Of a DNA stretch of 53,540 nt, positions 1-8,703 are shown in pieces. Under the pieces are notes generated by a model, which did not search any database, was not told where the DNA came from, and saw only the letters and a program-made list of their open reading frames with translations. Both the position numbers and the translations under genes were made by a program. Source of the DNA: Bacillota bacterium (lineage in GTDB: Bacteria; Bacillota_I; Bacilli_A; RF39; UBA660); NCBI GenBank assembly GCA_003149915.1, contig QAMK01000023.1:1-53540 (forward strand). The letters are read 5' to 3'. Within the stretch, counting starts at the first letter, position 1, and every line of letters starts with the position of its first letter.

Positions 1-912
1 AAAAAAATTCAATGCCTTCCTGGAAAAAGAAATACATACAAATTCCAATTCATCGAAAAATTCAAGAAACAATACCCAATAAATATAATGTGTGAAGAAT
101 TAGAAATATCCAGAGATACTTATTACAAATGGCTTAAAAGAAAAAATATAAAAAATAGATACGAATTAAATCATGAAGCATTAAAACCGCTAATTCAAAA
201 ATATTATGATTTATCAAATGGAACTGCAGGATATAGACAAATAAAAGAACAACTTGAATATCATGAAGGAATCATTATCTCATATTATATGGCTTTCTTA
301 ATTAAATGTTGCATAATGAAATTACCTGAGGCTAGAAAGAAAAATAAAAATAAAGGTAAATATACGGTTACAACGAAAGGGGATGAAAAGAAATACACTT
401 ATCAAAATATAGCAGAAAATATGGATATAAATGATATTTATAAAGTAATATCAACTGATACAACAGAAGTAAAATTGGAAAAAGACGGAAAGCAAAATGT
501 ATCATTCTTTATTGATGCTTATAGCACTGAAATATTAGTATCATGTATTGGTAAATCACTAAATAATGATTTCATAGAATACAATCTAAATTTATTAAAT
601 GACAGTGATTATAAATTAGATAATATCATATTACATTCAGATCGTGGAGGAATGTATAAAAGTGGAATATATAATACAAAAACCGCTGAAATGAATCTTA
701 TACCAAGTATGTCCGCACCTTACACTTGCACTCATAATCCTTGGATAGAAACACTCAACGGCCAATTCAAAGATTTCATCAAGAAAGACAATCCCAAGAC
801 TCTTGATGAACTACAAATTGTATTAAACAAATTTGTATACTATAATAATAACATAAAAATTAAAAATAAACTAAAAACAACACCGATTAATTATCGATGT
901 TGCCATAGTTAA
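1..912 (+). CDS. IS3-family transposase OrfB, 5' end outside window
   Basis: This is the integrase-type transposase of an IS3-family (IS150-like) insertion sequence. The frame is open from base 1. The first ATG is at 88, but the codons before it read like the start of OrfB (FIEKFKKQYPINIMCEELEI...), so the protein probably starts upstream, in this family usually by frameshift from OrfA. The N-terminal part holds the HTH-like 'SRDTYYKW' motif. The DDE catalytic residues are visible as STDTTEV (D), HSDRGGMY (D) and NPWIETLNGQF (E). The 3' end is complete (TAA at 910-912). No clear terminal inverted repeat was found between 912 and 953. It abuts the 3' end of the convergent HerA-like gene. Confidence 0.85.
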   Translation, partial: KKIQCLPGKRNTYKFQFIEKFKKQYPINIMCEELEISRDTYYKWLKRKNIKNRYELNHEALKPLIQKYYDLSNGTAGYRQIKEQLEYHEGIIISYYMAFLIKCCIMKLPEARKKNKNKGKYTVTTKGDEKKYTYQNIAENMDINDIYKVISTDTTEVKLEKDGKQNVSFFIDAYSTEILVSCIGKSLNNDFIEYNLNLLNDSDYKLDNIILHSDRGGMYKSGIYNTKTAEMNLIPSMSAPYTCTHNPWIETLNGQFKDFIKKDNPKTLDELQIVLNKFVYYNNNIKIKNKLKTTPINYRCCHS

Positions 913-952
913 GAACTTTTTATTTCGTGTATAAATTTATCAAGTCAGTTCT

Positions 953-2818
953 CTATCCTCTTTCTTTTACGTTAGTAGTAAGAGAAGCCTGTAAAGCCGC
1001 AAGGTCTGCAGGTTTCTGATAAGTTGTCGTAGCACTTTGATAAAATGTTCCCGGCTGATACCAAATATTTTGAATATTGGCACTATTGCTAAGCGGTTCT
1101 GGATTTGGTCTTTCAATATGCATCGCTGTAGGAACTTTAAAAGCACTACCAAATGCGATACAATTACCAGGCTGCAACGTCTTCAAACTTTCCATAATAG
1201 CACTGCTGACCGACGGTACCATGTTCCGAATATATTCCAAATCTTTTGGATGCAACGTTCTCAAAATGATAAAGTTAGAACATTGGGAAATGGAAGTTTC
1301 AGATAATTCGGATGGCCGCTGCGTAATCAAACCTAATAAAACACCATATTTACGACCTTCTTTGGTAATACGGTCGAAGATATTATAACCCAAGATTTCT
1401 TCATCGGCATCTTTTTGAACATAACGGTGAGCTTCTTCAATGATAATGTGGAATGGAATACCACCACGATCTTTATACTCACAAGCAAAGTCGAACAACA
1501 TCTTAGAAATGATTTTCGTAAGTGCTTTTGCCATACGGTCATCGACATAGTTGATATTGAAGTTTACAATCTGCGCTTTTTTACCAAGACTCGTCGTAAC
1601 CAAACTCTTGATATAATCTTCTCTACTAATCATTCTAGGATAATCGAAGTATTGTGCCGCATCTCCATTTACTAACGTATGAAGACGAACACTCAAAATA
1701 TTAGCATAATCGAATACTTTATCACTCTTTAAAACACCTTCACTAATGAGTGAAAAATCCATCGCATTTTCTAAATCTTTCAAAGTAAAGGGAATCGTTC
1801 CATCCGGTGTCTTCAACTCAGACTCCTCAGTCGTAAATTTACTGACGAAATCGACAACCAAACTCATCTCTTGCATTTTACCAGTCTTATCGACATATAA
1901 AAGTTGTTGCAAAGTACGATTGTATCCCGGTTGAATAATCAACGATTGTAAATTTAAATCCTTTGTATTGAAATTAGTTAACACTGCTGTAATTTGATCG
2001 CGAATCTTAGTAGAATCTTTACCACTCATCAAAATATCCATCAAAGCACGAGCAATAATTTCATTCTTCTGTTTCAACGTTTTTTCATCATTACTCTTTA
2101 AAATCGGAACTAACTTCAATGCTTTATCGATGATTGGTAACTGGGAAGAAGTCGTAACTCCTAATAACTGAGCAATATCATCGGTTCCTAATAACCAAAG
2201 TGGAATTTTTAAAATCTCACTTTCTGGCGATGCAACATTTGTCGAATAGTTTTTATAATAAATATTCGGATTGATTTGGTTGATATTTTGAAAGGCATTG
2301 ATGTATTCACCATAAGCATCAAATATAAAAATATTAGCAGATTCTGGAGCGTTCTTCGGATTAGAAAAGATATTTTGTAACAATCTAGATACCGTAAAAG
2401 ATTTACCAGAACCAGTATTTCCTAAAATGGCGAAATGATTACTGAAAAATTGATTGGTATTGACGTTAATGCGATAATTACGATAAACCGTAGAAAGACC
2501 AAAATAAATTTGCGAATGGTCCGTAATCTGTTGTTTACCAAAGATCAGTTCTAGTTCGTCACTCTTAATTAATCTTGGTTTTGCACGAAAAGAAGGTTTT
2601 GCCGAAAAACCCGGCAAAAAACCAGTTGGCAATACTTCTCCAACAATTGAAACCTTAGCACTTGTCTGATCGACATCAACAATTTCACCGACAATCTTAG
2701 TGTCGTTTGCATCTTCAAAAATAACATGAATGCCAACTAAGTTTACTTGGTTAGTCATATCAATAGAAAGTTTAATCGTAATGGTATTTCCAACAATACT
2801 GACAATCGTTCCTAGCAT
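953..2818 (-). CDS. HerA/DUF87-family ATP-binding protein
   Basis: This is a hexameric translocase-type P-loop ATPase of the HerA (DUF87) group. The N-terminal ~100 residues form a beta-rich HAS-barrel-like domain. Walker A is GNTGSGKSFT (about residues 136-145) and Walker B is FHIIIEEAHRY (about 455-465), followed by a sensor-like LGLITQRPSEL. No NurA nuclease, SIR2 or methylase partner lies next to it, so a defence role has no support here and a DNA-processing housekeeping role is as likely. An ATG at 2824 is also in frame, but GGAG lies only 2 nt from it and 8 nt from the ATG at 2818, which favours 2818. An extended -10 lies upstream. Confidence 0.85.
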   Translation of the reverse strand: MLGTIVSIVGNTITIKLSIDMTNQVNLVGIHVIFEDANDTKIVGEIVDVDQTSAKVSIVGEVLPTGFLPGFSAKPSFRAKPRLIKSDELELIFGKQQITDHSQIYFGLSTVYRNYRINVNTNQFFSNHFAILGNTGSGKSFTVSRLLQNIFSNPKNAPESANIFIFDAYGEYINAFQNINQINPNIYYKNYSTNVASPESEILKIPLWLLGTDDIAQLLGVTTSSQLPIIDKALKLVPILKSNDEKTLKQKNEIIARALMDILMSGKDSTKIRDQITAVLTNFNTKDLNLQSLIIQPGYNRTLQQLLYVDKTGKMQEMSLVVDFVSKFTTEESELKTPDGTIPFTLKDLENAMDFSLISEGVLKSDKVFDYANILSVRLHTLVNGDAAQYFDYPRMISREDYIKSLVTTSLGKKAQIVNFNINYVDDRMAKALTKIISKMLFDFACEYKDRGGIPFHIIIEEAHRYVQKDADEEILGYNIFDRITKEGRKYGVLLGLITQRPSELSETSISQCSNFIILRTLHPKDLEYIRNMVPSVSSAIMESLKTLQPGNCIAFGSAFKVPTAMHIERPNPEPLSNSANIQNIWYQPGTFYQSATTTYQKPADLAALQASLTTNVKERG

Positions 2819-2851
2819 ACACATTTCTCCAATCCCTTTATTCTAAAATTT

Positions 2852-2860
2852 ATTATATCA
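2852..2860 (-). promoter_or_regulatory. Extended -10 promoter of the HerA-like gene
   Basis: The minus strand reads TGATATAAT, a TGn extended -10. No good -35 is visible at 16-18 nt. The same TGATATAAT core recurs upstream of other genes in the window. Confidence 0.5.
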
Positions 2861-2937
2861 TATTTTAGGAGTTTTTACTCTACTTTATTCGGATATTTTA
2901 TGACAAATAAAGGAATCATTTGACAGAAACCTCAATA

Positions 2938-4428
2938 TTAAAAGGAATTGGGAATCACAGGATCTACTTCCACCAAAGTCTCTTCTTCTATTGTAGTAGT
3001 TTTCTCAACTAAATCATCGACCACGGATTCTTCTACCATAGAATCTGACGAATCATCGCTAAACTCATCTTCACTCAAAACTTCATCGGACTCTTCCGAA
3101 TAAGAACAGTCATCATCCGAACTGATATCGGAAGAATCATCTCCCTCTTCTTCTAAGTCCATTCCAATCCATGTGACATCCCCTAAAATTTCGAACGTTT
3201 GACAGTCAAAAGAATATCCATTGACATCGATTGTAACAGAGTGAGTTGCCGTCATATCAGATGTCAATACCAAATCTGCGGCTAAGATGATATTGGTACA
3301 AAATGGATTCCAAAGAGCAACTTCCAACTCATCCAAATTAGAAACCGTAACTGTAGAACGGTAACTTTCTACATATCCATAAATAGAGTCTTGTACAAAT
3401 GCAGTTGTCACATCGCCTAATAAAACACTATCGATTCCAGTAATAGAAGGATTTTCTATCGTTTCAAAAGAATTATGAACATCAATAAAAGAAACGGTAC
3501 TAGAAGTAGCGCTCATATTAGCAGCATCGAGTAAATCGACTGCTTCTAAAGAAACATCACTATCTACTATGGACAAAGAAAGATTCAAAGATACATTGTG
3601 AAAAGAAACAACTGTGTCGAAAATAGAAATATCTGCCCCTGTAATTTGGTACCCTTCTCCATCCAACAACTTCGGTGTCTGAATCGTAATATCTTCTGTA
3701 GTCATGATGTCATTCATAAAGTGAATTTCGGAAACGAGTTCGCTACTGAATGCACTCAGTAATTCTTCTTCTGAAGAAACGAAAACGGAATCAAATTGAT
3801 GCAAGGAAAGAAAAAATTCATCCTTTTCTAGCGAATCCGGTAAATAAGAAATCAGTTGTTCCAACATTGCTCGTTCAGATACACTACTATAAATTGTAAA
3901 AGAAGAAATTCGAACCAAAACTGCTGCTAAATTCGTATTATTTATTTCTTGAATCTTACTTTCTATCTCTTTTAATTCCGTATTCATCTCTTCGACACGA
4001 CGTTTACTAAAATCTATTTTAGATAATTCGATGAAATATCCATCTAACTTATCTTTAATCGATACCAGTTCCGGATGAGCACTTCCCTGAATAGATTCCA
4101 ATAACCGTGAAACCCATTGTTTCAACTCTAACACGTCTTGTGTATTATCATAAACTGGTTCTTTTTTCTTAGGTGCTTGATACGTTACGTTACTGACAAC
4201 CGTTTTAGAAGGACCAGAAGGATTCACTGTAATAGTCGAATGATTCGGATCAAAAGTAGGAAGAATCTCTTCTGTTCCATCGATTACAAGTTGCTCATCA
4301 GGTAACGGATCACTCAAAACAAAAGAACGACGACCAATCATAATCAACAGAAAAAAAAGAAACAAAATAAAAAGAGTCAAACAAATGCCGTCATAAATAT
4401 CTTTTTCTTTATCTACTTCACGGTTCAT
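2938..4428 (-). CDS. Membrane-anchored protein with acidic Ser/Asp/Glu tail, unknown
   Basis: I do not recognise a family. One transmembrane segment lies at about residues 13-32 (ICLTLFILFLFFLLIMIG), so most of the 496 residues should be extracytoplasmic. Residues ~90-190 are charged and helical, possibly coiled coil. Residues ~210-420 are beta-rich with repeated 'xVTIxVNGYxF' type strands, reminiscent of a parallel beta-helix but not identifiable. The last ~75 residues are almost entirely D, E and S. The start is supported by AAAGGAGG 8 nt upstream of the ATG. It follows spoIVFB in the same direction after a 67 nt gap, but no functional link is proven. Confidence 0.75.
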   Translation of the reverse strand: MNREVDKEKDIYDGICLTLFILFLFFLLIMIGRRSFVLSDPLPDEQLVIDGTEEILPTFDPNHSTITVNPSGPSKTVVSNVTYQAPKKKEPVYDNTQDVLELKQWVSRLLESIQGSAHPELVSIKDKLDGYFIELSKIDFSKRRVEEMNTELKEIESKIQEINNTNLAAVLVRISSFTIYSSVSERAMLEQLISYLPDSLEKDEFFLSLHQFDSVFVSSEEELLSAFSSELVSEIHFMNDIMTTEDITIQTPKLLDGEGYQITGADISIFDTVVSFHNVSLNLSLSIVDSDVSLEAVDLLDAANMSATSSTVSFIDVHNSFETIENPSITGIDSVLLGDVTTAFVQDSIYGYVESYRSTVTVSNLDELEVALWNPFCTNIILAADLVLTSDMTATHSVTIDVNGYSFDCQTFEILGDVTWIGMDLEEEGDDSSDISSDDDCSYSEESDEVLSEDEFSDDSSDSMVEESVVDDLVEKTTTIEEETLVEVDPVIPNSF

Positions 4429-4495
4429 TTGTCTAACCTCCTTTTAAACATATATTTTCTATGTTAGTAGGAGTTTGAAAAACAGTCAAGAGAAT

Positions 4496-5257
4496 TTACA
4501 ACTTTTTACTTTGAAAATAGTGATTCAAAAAAACTTTCTCGGTCCAGTTCATTCCATCTGTTCTAAAAATATGACTTCGTCCCAAATACATTTGATCAAG
4601 ACTTACAATTACTTTTTTACGAGGAAAATCACGTGGATGTAAGTACCTTGTCAGTAAATAAGATTGAAATAAAAAATATCGTTTCCGAAACGTTTCCAAA
4701 CATTTTACAAAGACGAGAATCAAAATGAAAATAAGTTGATAAGAACGAGTCAAAAAAGAGAATAGAATCGCTACACTAAGTCCAGCAATGGAAATCAAAA
4801 CAGTAACCAACAAACTTCGGTAATATGGCAAAAAGGAAGCAAACAGTAACTGTACGGCTTTCCCACCATCCAAAGGATAAAACGGCAACAGATTAAACCC
4901 TAACAACGCAAAATGGTACATCTTTAAGATTTCAAAGTCATCTACTGGTAAAACAAACGATAGAAGATAAAAAACAATCATCTGCATCATAGGTCCTGCC
5001 AAAAGTACCATCCACTCTTCTTTTAAAGAGGAATTAGATAAAGAATCGAAAACTGTATTTCCACCGTATGGACAAAAACGAATTTCCTTGACGTGAAAGC
5101 CACACAACTCACCCATGATTGCATGTCCCAACTCGTGTGGAATAATCAGCATAGCAAGCAAAACAATGTTTTTAAAAAGGCCACAAAGTAAGATGATGTA
5201 TAAAAAAAGAATTGTGAACCCTTCTAACCGAAATTTAGGCCACGTAGTCTTGATAAT
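4496..5257 (-). CDS. spoIVFB: SpoIVFB-like intramembrane metalloprotease (site-2 protease, M50), probable ATT start
   Basis: This is an M50B intramembrane protease. In Bacillus SpoIVFB cleaves pro-sigma-K in the mother cell. The zinc motif HELGH and the second-site motif NLLPFYPLDGGK are intact, and several membrane helices follow. The first conventional start in frame is TTG at 5161, but that places HELGH at residue 9 and removes the first membrane helix. The frame stays open upstream for 32 more codons that read as a SpoIVFB N-terminus (IIKTTWPKF... then GFTILFLYIILLCGLF). The only well-placed start there is ATT at 5255-5257, preceded by GGAG with a 9 nt spacer. The gene would then overlap spoIVFA by 23 nt. 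The product is 253 aa, near family length. Confidence 0.85.
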   Translation of the reverse strand: MIKTTWPKFRLEGFTILFLYIILLCGLFKNIVLLAMLIIPHELGHAIMGELCGFHVKEIRFCPYGGNTVFDSLSNSSLKEEWMVLLAGPMMQMIVFYLLSFVLPVDDFEILKMYHFALLGFNLLPFYPLDGGKAVQLLFASFLPYYRSLLVTVLISIAGLSVAILFSFLTRSYQLIFILILVFVKCLETFRKRYFLFQSYLLTRYLHPRDFPRKKVIVSLDQMYLGRSHIFRTDGMNWTEKVFLNHYFQSKKL

Positions 5258-5819
5258 TTAAATATGCTCCATCTTTCATCAATACTAAATACAAATCTTC
5301 ACTTCTACTCATCCCTAAAATCTGTCCTTTCTCTACATAATCGTACAACTTCACATCCGATACATCGACATTTCCATACCAAACAGAAACGCCATCCACT
5401 TGCTCGACAACAATGGTGTTGCCATAATGTTCCGTCTCTCCAATCGAAACGATAATACCACTTAAAAGACTTTCCACGACACTTCCAGATGATACTTTCA
5501 AACGAACCCCATCGTAATACGGTTCCAAAGAAGTATATGGAATGGTTCCTGAAAATACCTGTGTCACTTCATCGTCGTTAGAAGAGAAAATACCGCCGAT
5601 GTATTTATTATACCAATTCTCTATCTGAGCAAAAGAAAAATTATCCATGTAGACGTGTGTTTTAACCCAACTAGCTGCGGTAGGGTTCACTTTCACAGTA
5701 ATTAAAACACCGACAAATAAAATTCCCAACACCAACAACTTATTTACAAACTTATATTTTCTTTTTACCAAATGATGCTTCTTATAATATGCTTTTTTAT
5801 ACTTTTCGTAATTATCCAT
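5235..5819 (-). CDS. spoIVFA: SpoIVFA-like protein with degenerate M23/LytM domain
   Basis: In Bacillus, SpoIVFA anchors and regulates SpoIVFB in the forespore outer membrane. Here a 194-residue protein has a basic N-terminus, one membrane segment at about 28-46 and an extracytoplasmic LytM/M23-like fold at ~95-190 (SGIIVSIGETEHYGNTIVVE, VEKGQILG). The catalytic metal ligands of active M23 peptidases are not apparent, as expected for SpoIVFA. The assignment rests on this domain plus the position between mreD and spoIVFB, the same order as in B. subtilis. It overlaps mreD by 8 nt and spoIVFB by 3 nt or more, so the genes are translationally coupled. Confidence 0.8.
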   Translation of the reverse strand: MDNYEKYKKAYYKKHHLVKRKYKFVNKLLVLGILFVGVLITVKVNPTAASWVKTHVYMDNFSFAQIENWYNKYIGGIFSSNDDEVTQVFSGTIPYTSLEPYYDGVRLKVSSGSVVESLLSGIIVSIGETEHYGNTIVVEQVDGVSVWYGNVDVSDVKLYDYVEKGQILGMSRSEDLYLVLMKDGAYLNYQDYVA

Positions 5820-6249
5820 AGATATCTCTCCAATCTAACTTATGCTTGTTTTTCTTTTGTAGAAGTAAAACGACAAAACTAAACAAAACAAAAGCAAGAA
5901 AACTACTCAAAATCGCATGAATATACCAAGAGAACGAAAACAAAGTAACTTGATAACAGACAAAGACGATATAAAATAACGTATAATACGTTAAAAAACT
6001 CATTAACATCGCAAGAAGAGATAATCTTTTTCGTACGATAACATACAAGACAAGATAGATAACACTCGTTAAAAAATAAAAACCAGTATACGAGAAATCA
6101 TATAAGAAACCGGTTACAATTGGGAATACATAATCTCCTTTCTTTACTCCCCATAAAACTGCCAAAAGGCAAAGCGGAATCCGAAAAGGAAAGAAACAAG
6201 ATAAGATACTTTCTAAGAACAAACAGACAATGTAAACGACATATTTCAT
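5812..6249 (-). CDS. mreD: Rod shape-determining protein MreD
   Basis: A 145-residue polytopic membrane protein with about five hydrophobic helices and few charged residues, matching the length and hydropathy of MreD, the membrane partner of MreC in the elongasome. The identification depends largely on order: it starts inside the 3' end of mreC (4 nt overlap) and ends inside spoIVFA. mreB is absent from this cluster. Confidence 0.8.
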   Translation of the reverse strand: MKYVVYIVCLFLESILSCFFPFRIPLCLLAVLWGVKKGDYVFPIVTGFLYDFSYTGFYFLTSVIYLVLYVIVRKRLSLLAMLMSFLTYYTLFYIVFVCYQVTLFSFSWYIHAILSSFLAFVLFSFVVLLLQKKNKHKLDWRDIYG

Positions 6250-6995
6250 TCTACTTCCCTCCTAAGAATGGCAACATAACGAATCTGATTTAACTGCACT
6301 TTCGGTACGACAATCGCATTTAAACTGATTTCATCAGAAGAAGTCTGTACTTTACTAACCTCCCCTAGATAGATTCCAGATGGATAAAAAGAACCCAACC
6401 CAGACGTACTGACAATACCTCCTACGATATCTTTATCTTGAACGGATAAACCGGAAGCAACAAACGTTCCATCCTCTAAATAATCACTAAGAACTGCATA
6501 GATGGTCTTCTCTCCTAATGTGATGACAACCGGAATTTGATAACTGCTAGAAAGAGCGGATAACAAAGAAACTTCAGCATAATTTTTAGTCACTTTACTA
6601 ACGGTTCCAATCATACCATCAGCACTGACAACGGCCATATCGGCTAATACGCCATCGTCACTCCCCTTATCGATCGTAAGAATATTAGAATATGGAGACA
6701 CCGTCCGATTGATCGTCGTAGCATAAAGAAGTTCAAATCTAGATAAAGACGTATCGAGTTCCAACAGACTTTGAAGTTCAGCAATCTCTTTATCTTTCTC
6801 ATCACTTAACGTGAAATCTAAAAAATTAGAAGGTTCCGATTTAAAATCGAGAAAATAATAAAACACATCTTTAGCAAACGATTCAATCGAAGTATAGAAA
6901 TCTCTTCTAGAAAGTGCATACCAAAAAACACCTAATAACAGAAGTAAAACAAGTCCCAATAAGATTTTACGTACTTTTCTCCTCTTTCGCATCAT
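6246..6995 (-). CDS. mreC: Rod shape-determining protein MreC
   Basis: MreC is a scaffold of the cell-wall elongation complex. The 249-residue product has a basic N-terminus (MMRKRRKVRK), one membrane helix at about 11-28, a short coiled region near 60-80, and the beta-barrel MreC domain (NILTIDKGSDDGV, MAVVSADGMIGTV, GIYLGEVSKV). Its start overlaps the radC stop by 4 nt and its stop overlaps mreD. The stop codon is TGA, which confirms standard code usage. Confidence 0.92.
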   Translation of the reverse strand: MMRKRRKVRKILLGLVLLLLLGVFWYALSRRDFYTSIESFAKDVFYYFLDFKSEPSNFLDFTLSDEKDKEIAELQSLLELDTSLSRFELLYATTINRTVSPYSNILTIDKGSDDGVLADMAVVSADGMIGTVSKVTKNYAEVSLLSALSSSYQIPVVITLGEKTIYAVLSDYLEDGTFVASGLSVQDKDIVGGIVSTSGLGSFYPSGIYLGEVSKVQTSSDEISLNAIVVPKVQLNQIRYVAILRREVE

Positions 6996-7672
6996 ACTTC
7001 CATCCTTCCATGTTCTCTAAAACTGTAATACGCATCGTCTGAAACAATCAAATGATCCAAAACAGGGATACCATTCATCTCCCCAATTTCAATCAAAGCC
7101 TTTGTCACACGAATATCTTCCATAGATGGTGTCACATCTCCAGAAGGATGATTGTGAATACAAATGACAGAAGATGCACTCAATAAATATGCTTCTTTAA
7201 ATACTTCTCGCGGATGTACAACACTACGATTTACTGTTCCCATAAATAATAATTTCCTTTCCAATAACTCTTGTTTTTGATTAAAATACAATGCATAAAA
7301 ACACTCCTGTTTTTTCCCTGCAAACAAATATCGAACCGATTCAAAAATATCCTTTGGATTTGTATATCGAAGATGATTGTTAGAATTTTTCATCAATACT
7401 CGTTTACCAAGTTCCACACTAGCCAAAAGATGAAGTGCTTTCACTTTCCCAATTCCTTTGATATGCGATAAACTTTCTACACTTTCATCTTGTAAAGAAG
7501 ATAGTGACTGCAGTTTGGATAGTAGATGTAACGCCACCTCTTTAGCAGATAAAGAAGAAGTTCCAGATCCCAATAAAATTGCCAATAAATCCTCATTGGA
7601 AAGATGCTCCAGTCCTATTTGTAATGCCCTCTCTCTAGGACGTTCAAGAGAAGGAATATCTTTTATTCTCAT
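6992..7672 (-). CDS. radC: RadC family JAB1/MPN metalloprotein
   Basis: A full-length (226 aa) RadC/YeeS-type protein. The N-terminal HhH-like region contains ILLGSGT and HIKGIGKVKA. The C-terminal MPN domain carries the JAMM metal motif in VICIHNHPSGD followed by the conserved Asp of PSMEDIRVT. Its biochemical role in housekeeping copies is unresolved in the literature. It sits directly upstream of mreC, as in Bacillus, apart from the missing mreB. Confidence 0.95.
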   Translation of the reverse strand: MRIKDIPSLERPRERALQIGLEHLSNEDLLAILLGSGTSSLSAKEVALHLLSKLQSLSSLQDESVESLSHIKGIGKVKALHLLASVELGKRVLMKNSNNHLRYTNPKDIFESVRYLFAGKKQECFYALYFNQKQELLERKLLFMGTVNRSVVHPREVFKEAYLLSASSVICIHNHPSGDVTPSMEDIRVTKALIEIGEMNGIPVLDHLIVSDDAYYSFREHGRMEV

Positions 7673-7713
7673 ATCATCACCTAATTAATTATTAACCATT
7701 TCGCTTTGGATTA

Positions 7714-8151
7714 TCATTCGTTGTTTTGAAGTACCATCTCATCATAAGTAGCAAGAATTACTTTTAAAACAGATACCATATCACTTCCAGATGTGCTGCT
7801 TAGTAGTTGATCGTATTCTTGAAGAGAACCAATGAAATCTAAATTCGATACCATTTCCTCCTGTATGTACGTATCAACTCCCAAAAAAGAGTAATATTCT
7901 TGAATCTTTTCTGCGTTCTCTCTGCTCATTGTAATACCAACATAACTGTAATATTTCCCATCTTTCTCTCGTACCACCCGCGTGTAATCTGTTCCAATTT
8001 GACTACTGTCCAATGCCACTGTATCTTGCACAAAATACACTAAATTACTACTAACATACTTACTGCTATCTTGATAATTAAATAAATAAAGTCCCACGAT
8101 GTATCCAGCTATGACTGCAATTACCAAATAAATAAAAATTTTTATCTTCAT
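7714..8151 (-). CDS. Membrane-anchored SPOR-like protein in the spoIIB position
   Basis: A 145-residue protein with one N-terminal membrane helix (about residues 5-24). A short extracytoplasmic part at ~35-105 resembles a SPOR (peptidoglycan-binding) fold: a VYFVQ strand, then KYYSYVGITMSRENAEKI and FLGVDTYIQEE, matching the usual 'yrVrVGpf..reeA..l...G..ayi' pattern. In B. subtilis spoIIB, which encodes a SPOR protein, lies upstream of radC, so this may be its reduced counterpart. It is 42 nt upstream of radC and probably heads that operon. The SPOR call is by eye. Confidence 0.55.
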   Translation of the reverse strand: MKIKIFIYLVIAVIAGYIVGLYLFNYQDSSKYVSSNLVYFVQDTVALDSSQIGTDYTRVVREKDGKYYSYVGITMSRENAEKIQEYYSFLGVDTYIQEEMVSNLDFIGSLQEYDQLLSSTSGSDMVSVLKVILATYDEMVLQNNE

Positions 8152-8198
8152 ATCATCACCAAGTTTAGTGTACTAAATAAAAAGATAAAAATTTGTCG

Positions 8199-8222
8199 AA
8201 AAAAAAGAAGCAAACGCTTCTT
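8199..8222 (-). terminator. Intrinsic terminator after PH-domain gene
   Basis: On the minus strand AAGAAGCGTTTGCTTCTT forms a hairpin followed by a run of T. The stop codon at 8221-8223 lies inside the stem. Confidence 0.8.
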
Positions 8223-8613
8223 ATAACTTACTATTCATCATCTGTTTATAAACTTCTTTAATCACTTCTTTTTTATCGTGATTCATATCAATAAAATTAA
8301 CATGCAACTGATATCCAGAATCAAAACTAAATAATAATTCTACTTTTCCAGGTTTAAAATTAATCGCACTTGTAGAAATAGAAGAATAAGGGAACATATG
8401 AATCTTTTTATAATATACAGCAAGTGTATCCCGGTCAAACAAAATCATCTTTTTATCTGTAAACACCGCATAATCCTTACTATTCTTATATCCCATCAAG
8501 ATTTTTTCTTTATCACTTACATACTCTTTTGCATAATCCGGTAAATCTTTTGGTTCAATCTGATATTTAAAATCAAAATACTTAGATAATTCTTTAAACT
8601 TAATATACGACAT
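8221..8613 (-). CDS. Small PH-like domain protein
   Basis: A 130-residue soluble protein resembling bacterial PH domains of the YokE/SHOCT-associated type: an N-terminal helix, then strands around KILMGYKNSKDYAVFTDKKM, LFDRDTLAVYYKKIHMFPYS, ISTSAINFKPGKVELLF and a C-terminal helix. No catalytic motif is visible. An upstream in-frame ATG at 8637 exists, but the purine-rich AGAAGGG lies 7 nt before the ATG at 8613, which is preferred. It appears monocistronic between two terminators. Confidence 0.7.
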   Translation of the reverse strand: MSYIKFKELSKYFDFKYQIEPKDLPDYAKEYVSDKEKILMGYKNSKDYAVFTDKKMILFDRDTLAVYYKKIHMFPYSSISTSAINFKPGKVELLFSFDSGYQLHVNFIDMNHDKKEVIKEVYKQMMNSKL

Positions 8614-8655
8614 ACTAACACCCTTCTCTAAAACCATTCTATCACAATCAAAAAA

Positions 8656-8697
8656 AAAGCAAAAGAAAAAGTCATAAACTTTACAGTTTTATGACTT
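8656..8697 (-). terminator. Intrinsic terminator after 112-aa membrane protein gene
   Basis: The minus strand has AAGTCATAAAACTG paired with TTTATGACTT followed by a T-rich tract. The hairpin spans 8669-8697. Confidence 0.8.
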
Positions 8698-8703
8698 CTT
8701 ATC

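Noticed and set aside
953..2818. HerA-NurA type defence or repair pair
   Set aside because: No NurA, SIR2, methylase or nuclease gene is adjacent. The neighbours are an IS fragment and an anchored protein, so only the ATPase itself is claimed.
5235..5819. Active M23 endopeptidase
   Set aside because: The LytM-like fold is visible but the metal-binding His/Asp set is not, and the gene sits in the spoIVFA position.
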